The notes under the pieces were generated by a model. The model saw only the letters and a list, made by a program, of their open reading frames with translations, was not told where the DNA came from and did not search any database. This document shows, in pieces, positions 52,410 to 61,356 of a stretch of DNA of 64,000 nt. The position numbers and the translations under genes were made by a program. This DNA comes from Lactarius indigo (Eukaryota; Basidiomycota; Agaricomycetes; Russulales; Russulaceae), in NCBI GenBank assembly GCA_025766275.1, contig JAFKAC010000071.1, positions 186,001 to 250,000 of the forward strand, in the 5' to 3' direction. Each line of letters begins with the position of its first letter. Positions within the stretch are counted from its first letter, which is position 1.

Positions 52410-54107
52410 ACTGCAGTCTACTCTTCAGATGGTCGGTGCCGTTTCGCTGCACATTCCAATCAAGTGAGTTTGGCCTTTGACCAACTGTCATTGTCACTTT
52501 TCTGTGGATGGTTGTCACCCTTGCCTTTAGTACTTGGTTTGTCGAAGAATATCTTTCTGTGCAGTGGGCTGTTGTTAGACATGTCTGAAAGTAAACTCAA
52601 TACATACTGATTCCACCATGCCAGCGTTTCCATAGCCCATTTGTTGTCACTGTCTTCAAACAGTTCTAGAATAGCAAGGTAAAAGTCTTGTAAGATAAAG
52701 TTCCTGTCTTTAGTGCCCCATTCTTTACAAGAGGAAAGCGCAAAACGAGCCTAACAGATTTTGAATGAATAAAGACAAAATGGGACCATACCTGAGCAAC
52801 TGCATATGTGATTGTTGAAGGTGTCACCTGGGTCAAGCTGTTGATCTTGGCAACAGTGGACTTCCTTTTCTTGTCAGTGGGTTCCCAAAAGCCATTCCCC
52901 ATGAAGATGCTTTTGAACAACTATGTGGTCAACAGGAACTGAAAGCAACATCAGAGGGGAAATAACTTACCCATAAGCACAGGGGTGACTGTAATAGGCC
53001 TTGCTCAATATCCCAATCCTCCAGATCAGCTTCAAAAAGTTTATCTGCCTTGTCCTTGTTATAAAGGAAGTTGGGGAGGTCAGTGGCAGTGATTGGGACC
53101 ATGCCACCTGTGATGTTCTCAAGAAATCTACACACGGACATCAGTACAGAAGAGATAGGTCATCAAGTATGTACATCAGATTATGGTCAAAGACATATAT
53201 GAAGGCACAGGGACAGAGTGCATGCACTGTACTGACATGGTTGAACCCATGGCCCATCTTGTCTCACAGAACTGGCTCACCAGCTTGAGCATTGCAGGTG
53301 AAGAACTCTGAAATTCCTTCCTTCATCTTGTTTGTATCTTGCTGTCGAGCACTCTGCGAATCCTTATCCATCTAATACAGACAATGAGTAGTGACATGAT
53401 GAGTAAAAATATTCTTACCAGTGCAATAAGATCCATGATTGATTCAAAGTCATCACCAAATTCTTCAATTGTCTTCTTGAAGTTCAGCACCTGAGCAAGC
53501 ACCCCATGATATAGCTTGATATATGTGACATGGTTTGCATTGTTGTCTTCCCTGTTGGTGTAGTCAGTGGGTATATGTGCCAAAGAAAAGGGACCCACCT
53601 TTCATTGTCCTCCATTGTTTTAATCTCAAAGAAACCATCCTCAGCCAGTCCAATCTGGAAGGCCTCATTAAGGTCCAACCATGTCTGTATACACAGACCA
53701 TCCATCCATCTACCAGCTTTCTTGTAAGCTTTCAGTGTGTCTTGTTTTGTGGTCCTGAGGCTGTTTTTGAGATGATACACTGCCAACAATGGTTGCACTG
53801 ACTTACATGGTACAGCCTCACTTCCATTTCTTCCTACCAGCTTTAACCAGTAGGGCATGTCACAGTAGCTTGTGTCCCAATTTACACTTCGTTCTAGGGT
53901 CATGGTCTTCTTGGTTGTTCTCACATTGCTGTGGAGTCTGTAGTCATCTTGATTGCTGCTTCTGTCTTCATCAGACTGTTGTGGGGATGTAGATAGAGGA
54001 GAGTTGAGAGGGTAGCAGGGTTGCTGCTGGTGAGCTGTTGCATAGGTGGGTTGGATATGAGAAGGTTGAGGGCAATGGAACATGGTGGCCAAGTTCAGGA
54101 ATGACAT
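52410..54107 (-). pseudogene. Multi-exon hypothetical protein (DUF6698-like by memory), decayed
   Basis: Exons on the minus strand: MSFLNLATMFHCPQPSHIQP, a Gln/Ser-rich leader, DTSYCDMPYWLKLVGRNGSE; then DLNEAFQIGLAEDGFFEIKT; THREDNNANH-type exon with IKLYHGVLAQVLNFKKTIEE; FLENITGGMVPITATDLPNF; VFKSIF-type exon MFKSIFMGNGFWEPTDKKRK with VTPSTITYAVAQ; then FYLAILELFEDSDNKWAMET. The order and wording match a multi-copy basidiomycete family that I recall as DUF6698. An in-frame TGA (AGEPVL-stop) and shifts show decay. It diverges from the Plavaka pseudogene. Confidence 0.5.
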
Positions 54108-54617
54108 GTTAGTTGACTTAGTGATTTTTCTGATTCCTCAGATGTTGCTGGCTCAGCCAACACTTGAACATCACAATGGGCCTCTGAGTTGACTTTACAT
54201 GTGGACTACTCTGTGCCATTTCTTCTGACTCGTGGCCCCACACTTATCCAATACATGGTTGAATGTGATTGATGTGGAGTAAAGCTTACCAATGGAACTG
54301 CTTGAGCACATAGTGTTCACCAGATCCACTGCAAAAGGAATGTGCCAATGAAGTTCAAACCACCTGAGACTCAAAACCTGAGATTGAAAAGTCAAGCTGC
54401 ACAGATGAGTCCTAATAATGTTAGCTCTTAGTCCTGTCTTTAGGTTTCATTTCATTGATTTTGCAAAATGACTGGTCTGAAATCTGCCAGGACACTGTTG
54501 ATATTGGGCTGGAGGAGGTAGAGGTGCTTGGAGATCCAGACTTTGTAAGGGGCAGCTTGGTATGTTGATCCTCCATTGTTTCACTGGATGCTAAATTGAT
54601 TGTACACTCAAGAATGT

Positions 54618-57600
54618 TGACTGCAACAATGACAATGAGCTAGATGGCCCAGACCCAGCATCTCTTCCAGCACCCACCATGCTCCTGGAGCCAGAGCATA
54701 TTGAAGAGCATGGTGATGGAGATATAGATGCCCCTGTTGCTTTGCATTGGCCCACTTGAAAGCAGCACATTCCTGCTTGGTTTGGGAGGGCAAGTGATCT
54801 ACTTCTATTGGCACAGATGGCAGCACTAAGCATCTATAGCCAATCAATAACACCAGATCCTCACCCTCACCTTCTCCAGTATTGTCTACTCCCTCTTCAT
54901 GGCCCATGTCTTCAATGCAAGTCAACAATCCCACTCCCAGTCCTTTCATCTGTGAAACCATACCAAACCAATTTGGGCTATTCCACTGTTTCACCAATTG
55001 GCCATCCAATGATCCAAAAAATGGCATTACAATTGAAGATCTCACCGATGCTCCAATGTTTATCAACAAAACAGACCATGACTCTTGCCAATGCAATGAC
55101 TCCTTTGGTCTATCAGGGACACCAAAACCATTTGCACCTTATTTGAATGCATTGGTATATCATCTGATGAATTGGTTCTACCAGACTGGTGCAAACACAC
55201 TCAACAATCTGGACAGCCTTGTCCATGATGTGATCCTGGCTGTCACGTTCATGTGACATCATGACATAATGTCACACAAAAGCATAAGAAGTGTCCCCAA
55301 AAGTTTTACAGAAAGACCCCCTCTCGTATCTCCAGCACATCAGATAGTAGCATTAGCACGACATGTAGCCACATCAGCCTGGTGTGACATGGCAGATAAG
55401 AAAACGGTCCCCGAAAACCCCAGTATGTATGATATAAGTAGTAGCACAGTTGAGTAGTACAATCCTTGTCTACTCTTAGTTTTTGAATACTGAGTTAGCT
55501 TGTCTGATCCCCTCTCCCTTGCAAACTCTCTGGAGTGAGCCAAGGAAACCCCAACTTGACTTGTTTGAACAACAAGTCCTGACTCTACCCTTTACATTGA
55601 GCTCAGCTCCGTTGACATTGTATGCTCCCTCGGAGCTGTAACACTGGCAGCTGACTTCAACTCAAAGGACCTCAACAACTTCAGTGCTAGTTCTGAGGCA
55701 AAGCAACTGGATAACAACCCCATGTGTCCAGCATCTGACGGTTGGCAGGAGAGTGCTGTGATGATTCAGCTTCCCAAGACCAAGGGAAGATATCCAAGCA
55801 AAGACAAGGCCCCAGAGGTTGAGATCCCTGGGGTCTTGCACCACAATTTGCTTCAAACTATTGTCTCCACTTTCAAGGACCTGTCATCATTCAAGGCCTT
55901 TCATTTGAAGGGATTCACCCAGCTCTGGAAGCCTTTCCTGGCAGAGCCATTTAAGGAGATCTATGGTGAGGCTTATACTTTGAAGGTATTTTGGGAGATG
56001 GAACACAAGGTGGAGTTGATAAAACCTCCAGGCAAAACCATTGAGAGCATTGTAGTCCCCCTCATGCTTTAATCTGACTCAACACACCTTGTGACTTTTG
56101 GTACCACTGCTCTGTGGCCAATTTATTTCTTTATTGGACTTATATCAAAATACATTCACACAAAGCCCACAACATTCTCTGCACATCACCTGGCATATAT
56201 CCCCTTCATATGTTTCTCATCCTGTCATTTCATTTCATGCTCAACTGTCTTCAGCTCCCTGACTGGGTGCAAGACACATATAAAATGATCTACAATGCTG
56301 CCACAAGCGGTGATGTCCTTACATTTATGAAGTGTGAACTTGTCCATGCAATCTGGTGGCTCCTTCTCACCAATGACTTCACTTATGCTCATATGTCTGG
56401 GACCATTGTCCTATGTGCTGATGGTATTGAGAGGTGTCTCTTCCCCTGGGTTTTCACATATTCCACAGATTACCCTGAAAAGTAGGTTTTTTTCCTCACT
56501 ATTTATGCCTGGCTTATCTGGTCTCCCTACCAGGATCATTCTTGCTACAATAAAATACCTCAGCAACTGTTTATGTCCTCTGTGTATGTGCCCTAAACAG
56601 AAGGTCCACGATTTAGGCATGCACACAGATGAGTCATGATGAGGTGACATTTGGGTAGACTCTAAGAAGTGACAGAAGAAAGTTGAGAAGGCACAAGAGT
56701 GGATATTCAAAACTGGCCGATGAGTAACATTGGAATGTATTGATGAATACCTGAAGCTATCAATGGTTCTGATTTGTGTACATCTGGCCACAAATGTGTC
56801 AACAATCTTACTGACTCAGGTGTTTATTGCAGAACACCTTCTTGGATGCTTTATGTGATCAAGGCTTCAATTTCTATCAAGTGTTCACCATCGATCTCCT
56901 TCATGACCTTGAGCTCAGAGTTTGGAAAAGTGTCTTTTCCCACCTGGTTTGGATCCTCTATGCTTGCAGTGAAGGGAATGTACATGTCTTAAATGAACAG
57001 TAAAACCACATGGCCCCATTTAGAGATTGCGTTGCTAATATTCAAGTTGTGGTGCAGCTACCATTTGATTTCAGCTTTTGGACACTCAACAATATGTAGA
57101 TTTTGTAGCAACATCTCCAACATGAAGAAACTGGCTGCTTGGAACTTTGAAGGCTTACTTCAGGCACGTACTCTGAATTTCACTCTATTGTTAGGTTAAC
57201 TGACTTGGATGGTGGACCAGTGCATGTTGCCATGTTTCACAAGTCTATTCCCCAAAGCATGTGAGAAGTGATGCTTGATCTCATATTTCTGCTTGCTACA
57301 TGGCATGCGCTGGCCAAGTTGTGCATGCACACCACATCATCACTGTCTTTCTTTGAAAGTATTACCAAGGCACTTGGTTAGGTTCTGCGACATTTTAATG
57401 ATCAAGTTTGCCCAAGGTACAACACTGTTGAAAATCCAGGCAAGGTTGTGAAAAAAGCCAACCGCAAAGCTTCTAAAGTTGCTGAGGCAAAAGGGACTGG
57501 GCAGAACCCCAGGCCTGAAGGCAGCACTGACACAAAACATGGTACCTGGGTTTTCAACCTTGCAACCTACAAACTGGATGCACTGGGCCACTATGTCTTA

Positions 57601-58145
57601 TAGGTACAATGCTTTGGGACAACAGAGTCCTACTCTACACAGGCAGTGTGGCCCATTTTTTGGCCCCTCGTGTTGCAGTAAAGCTAACTTAAACACAGGG
57701 TGAAGGTGAACATTGTTGAGTCAAGCAGTTTTATGCTTGAAGAAATTGCAGAGGATTTGAGGGTCAAATTGCCATTCACGAGTGGTGCACAGGAAGGCTT
57801 TGGGAAATGAAGAAGCATAGTACTAACCAAACGTCCAGTACAGTTGTCCTCAGCAACAATGACAAGGAAATATCACCTCTGTCTGATCCCTCTGAATGTT
57901 ATCATATGTCAGATTGACACAAGATCCATTTGAACATCACGAAATGGTTGGTGGACAACAAGGGTGACCCAGCTATTGAGGTATGTGATAGGGTTGTGTG
58001 GTGAAATAAGCATAACTCTGCTGAACCCATATGCAGAAGTTCCTTCCCGATTTGAAGAAGCACTTACTTGGCAGAATGATGGAAGCTCTGAGTCATGATT
58101 TTACTGAGCAAGACCACCAAGAACTTCTGATTGACGACAACTGAA
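54618..58145 (+). pseudogene. Plavaka-type transposase pseudogene, cut by solo LTR
   Basis: Exon-scale matches in order: NQFGLFHCFTNWPSNDPKNG, LNALVYHLMNWFYQTGANTL, NNLDSLVHDVILA (54900-55235); after the LTR, DGWQESAVMIQLPKTKGRYP, EVEIPGVLHHNLLQ, PGKTIESIVVPLML-stop-SDSTHLVTFGTTALWPIYFF; then LPDWVQDTYKMIYNAATSGD, ELVHAIWWLLLTNDF, VFTYSTDYPEK with a GTAGGT intron to IILATIKYLSNCLCPLCMCP; then FNFYQVFTIDLLHDLELRVW and NISNMKKLAAWNFEGLLQAR; then ALGHYV with FGTTESYST near 57600. These are the conserved blocks of Plavaka transposases. Several stops make it inactive. No terminal repeats were found. Confidence 0.75.
55241..55643 (+). mobile_element. Solo LTR related to element A, inside Plavaka pseudogene
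   Basis: TGTCACGTTC to GAGCTGTAACA with CTGGC at 55236-55240 and 55644-55648. It shares GAGCTCAGCTCCGTTGA-type blocks and GTCTACTCTTAG with the A LTR; here TATAAG precedes GTCTACTCTTA by about 35 nt on the plus strand. Confidence 0.88.
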
Positions 58146-58167
58146 TCTTCTGTGACAAGACACTATG

Positions 58168-58754
58168 TGTTACGATTTCTTGCTATTTGGACTTGTTCTT
58201 TCTTCACTTTACCCTTCCTCTCCCAATATCCCACGAGCCCTGTACGACTACGCGGACCCTACAATTACCCGGTTCCTATCACATGCCTTGCTTATGGCTG
58301 ACCCCTTCTGATAAAGCTTGACATGTGCTAGTTTCCATTTCATTCTCACTCACACACGACTCTGCATGATTTGCCTTTGTTCCAAGTATATCCATGCCTT
58401 ATTCCCCTCATGTGTCTCCCTTTATCTATGAATCCGGCGATGGCTCCATCTGTTTGTAGCAGCCATACAGCATCACTTGTACTTAAACCTAGTTCTATCT
58501 AGCTTGTACAGTAGACTAGACTTCCTGTGTAATACTACACTGGTCTAAGGTGGAACGCCTCTGGGCACTTCCCTGTCTGGCGAACCCCATCTCTGCTAGG
58601 TCTTTGCACGTTAGCCGTTCCCTATGGTCTGAGTAACTTAGGTCCTTGTGATCCTTGTGGAGCATTCTACTGAAGCCAGGCCTTTGAGCTTGCGCTAGGG
58701 CATATTGACTGACTTGGTAGAGGTTGTACCTAATGCCCCTGTAGTGGGGTTACA
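58168..58754. mobile_element. Solo LTR H
   Basis: 587 bp, TGTTACGATTTC to GTGGGGTTACA, with CTATG at 58163-58167 and 58755-58759. Its end resembles solo LTR C. Confidence 0.85.
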
Positions 58755-58759
58755 CTATG

Positions 58760-59381
58760 GATTGATTTTTGCAAGATATGACTGTTGAAGGGATCAAGAG
58801 AGTATTAAGACCAGTACAGATTCCGATGTGATGGTACTTGGAAACCATGATTTGAAAGCAGAAGATAGAGATCACTACTGGTATGGTGATGTGATTAGAA
58901 TGTTTCAGGACATGGTGAAGGAAGTAGGAAGCAAAAGACGATATGAAGAGATAGATTTTGTATGGGTAGGCTGGGATGGACATAAGGTGGAGGTAGGGTG
59001 AGGGTTTAAGGCAGAGGGGCTGGATGAAGTTGGATTTGTGGATGGTCAGGATGACAGTGGTGGATTTGGATTTATGAAGGCACGAGATGTGATTTGAGGC
59101 ATGGAGGTGATTCGTGGATTTGAGATTGGGAGAAGTTCTGAAGTACTTGGTGGTTGAATAGGAGAGGGTGAAGATGAAGGAGATTATATGTAAAGATGTG
59201 GGTGTTTTTGGTATGTGGGTTGTCAGGTGTTGTGGTAAGTGAGGTAGGTTTGTTGACAGAGAGATGTTTATGGGCTTGTGTGGTGTTGGGGGAGGTGAGG
59301 AGGCTATGGATATGGTTAGGAAGGAGTTTAGGGAGGAGGTAAAGGCAGGATTTGGGATGAGGAATGGTGGGAATGGTGGGG
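58760..59381 (+). other. Cytosine-depleted block, left part
   Basis: The plus strand is almost free of C over long stretches (0-3 C per 60 bases between about 59100 and 59340). The minus-strand ORF here is a pyrimidine-rich shadow (Pro/Ser/Leu/Ile). No gene recognised. Confidence 0.6.
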
Positions 59382-60372
59382 GGTGGGCTGGTGTAGTGGC
59401 CTCCACCACCGTCCCCTACCCTGCTCGGGAGAGCTTGGTGCGAACCCCTGGGTTCAATCCTTGCTCAGGCAATATTCCTGACAGGGGCTGTCATTACTCA
59501 ACCTCTGGGCCGGCTTGACTGCTGCCCTGCAACCTCCACCCTGGCCCATCTGGGCTGCCGCACTCACTTCCCTATTTAGGGCTCTGCTGCCACAGCACCC
59601 CACGTTTGCAAGAACCAACCCCCTGGGACTGGCATGTCATAGCCGGTTGCCCACTTCCTTAATACCTCCTGATCACACTCCCTCCCGATTCCATCCAACA
59701 CTCCTCCCATTCCATATCAAACCCCGACTGAAACCCCGACACCAACATGGATGTAGCCGAACCGCCCCATATAGGAACACACCCCCAACAGCTTCATCCC
59801 CGATGGACTCCCTGCTGGATAATTGCTGGGAGACCTAAGGGGAAGGGGTCCTCGGACCTCAATCAACAACCCTGCAAGAACCTCTGTGGCACCGCCATGG
59901 GTCGCGCATCCAGTGATCCTTGGGTCCATGGGACTGGTGACCCCATGTGACTGTCAGAGATGCAACTGGCGCTGCCCGTTCTCACACCACCGCTGGGGCA
60001 CCAACAGTGGGGTCCAAATTGTGGAAGTTGCTTACTAAAGGGTCCTTGAGGGAACGTAAGTAGGTCGTGTTCATTAGTAGTGGGAGGGTCTAGGGGAGGG
60101 CAAGGGACCGGTTTGGACGGTGCTGGACGATGGATGACATACATACAGAGTGACGTGCGACCACAACACTCCATAACATCGGACATATATGACCGGGCTC
60201 CTCTGGGAGGGTGCCTCTACGGGGTTTAAATTCCTCGTATTGAACATTCTAGTATGCATTGTATAACCCGGGCTACGGCCCATTTACAAGATATAAGTTA
60301 GCTACGCTCGATAAGTGGCTAAGACTGGCTTTGTATTCTGTACTGCCCCGGAATAAAAATAAAATAAAATAA
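59382..60372 (+). mobile_element. SINE-like retroposon with tRNA-type promoter
   Basis: Bounded by a 19-bp duplication AATGGTGGGAATGGTGGGG (59363-59381 and 60373-60391). The 5' part has an A-box-like TGGTGTAGTGG (59389-59399) and a B-box GGTTCAATCC (59451-59460). The 3' end is an AAAAT-repeat tail (about 60350-60372). This is the signature of target-primed retrotransposition from a pol III transcript. At 991 bp it is long for a SINE; the body shows no convincing ORF. Confidence 0.75.
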
Positions 60373-60391
60373 AATGGTGGGAATGGTGGGG

Positions 60392-60940
60392 CGATGGGTG
60401 TTAAGATAGAGAGAGAGGATAGGAATATTGATGACTCAGAGGAGGAGATGGTGGGAGATGTGAAAGGGGGGGTGGGAAGATGAGTGAGATGGGGAGGAAG
60501 AGAGTGGGGATGGAAAAGAGGAATTGTAGGAGGATGAAATTAGGATAGTGGATGATTGGTGTGATGGAGGACTGTAAGGAAAAACAGATAAGTTGGTTGT
60601 GCAGGGTGAAAAAAGGAGATTGAAGCGGAGGTGAGGGTTAGAGAAAAACATAAGGGTTGGGGGAGATTTGATGGTGTTGCAAGGAGAGTTCAGGGTTAGG
60701 AAAAAGATAGAAGGGAAGTCTGAGATTTGAAGGGATTGAAAGGAGACAGCGGAGGGCAACAATAGTAAGTGGAAAGGACATGTGGGGTGGTTGAAAGGAC
60801 TGTAAAGGTGGGATTTGGATGGTTGGATTGGAAGGAAAGGGGATGGAATGGGCAAGGAGGGTGTAGAGGGCTTGGAAGGATTTGAAGGGATTTGATGGAA
60901 ACGGGATAGTTGCAAGCGTACTTGCCACCCATACGCCATC
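60392..60940 (+). other. Cytosine-depleted block, right part
   Basis: Continues the block broken by the SINE. Lines near 60481-60600 have 0-2 C per 60 bases and the strand is mostly G, A and T. Minus-strand frames read as Ser/Pro/Leu runs only. Confidence 0.6.
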
Positions 60941-61356
60941 ACCCATCATCACCCATGGCTCGACGTCACTGACCGATATCACGTGCTTAAAGACACACTC
61001 ACAACAGCTGACAAGGGCGGGATCCCAAGGACCACCCGCAAACGTATATAAACCCCTTATAGTACTGCTTAAGGATCCATGACCTTTTCCCCCTTTCTTC
61101 ATTCTGTGTACTCTTATATCCGAGATCTCCTCTTTCATTGTCTCTCCAATGGAACGTGGTTGGTTTCTGTTCTGTTTTAGTGTGACTTAAGTGCTGCCCG
61201 ATCGAGCGGGCTTCGAATAGTTTGGTTGTGAACTGCAAGAGCTTAAGATATAGCAGAAGGGGTGCACTAAAGTTGATGGGAGGAAGGGATGTGGGAGGGA
61301 GTAGAGTAGATTAGATTGAAGGAGGAGGAAAAGGGGAGAAAGGAAAAGGAAGAGGG
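60941..61356 (+). other. Interval with a TATA box but no gene
   Basis: TATATAAACCCC at about 61045 on the plus strand looks like a pol II TATA box, followed by pyrimidine-rich leader-like DNA (CCTTTTCCCCCTTTCTTCAT). It may be a decayed LTR promoter, but no TG...CA ends or TSD were found. Confidence 0.3.

Noticed and set aside
58750..59409. 219-aa minus-strand ORF
   Set aside because: Its composition (Pro, Ser, Ile, His, Leu) follows from the cytosine-poor plus strand, and part lies inside the SINE; no conserved motif.
59382..59470. Genuine tRNA gene
   Set aside because: A and B boxes are present but no cloverleaf with paired acceptor stem can be drawn; the TSD and A-rich tail mark a SINE.
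60940..61260. Solo LTR with TATATAAA promoter
   Set aside because: No paired TG...CA ends, target duplication or second copy could be found.
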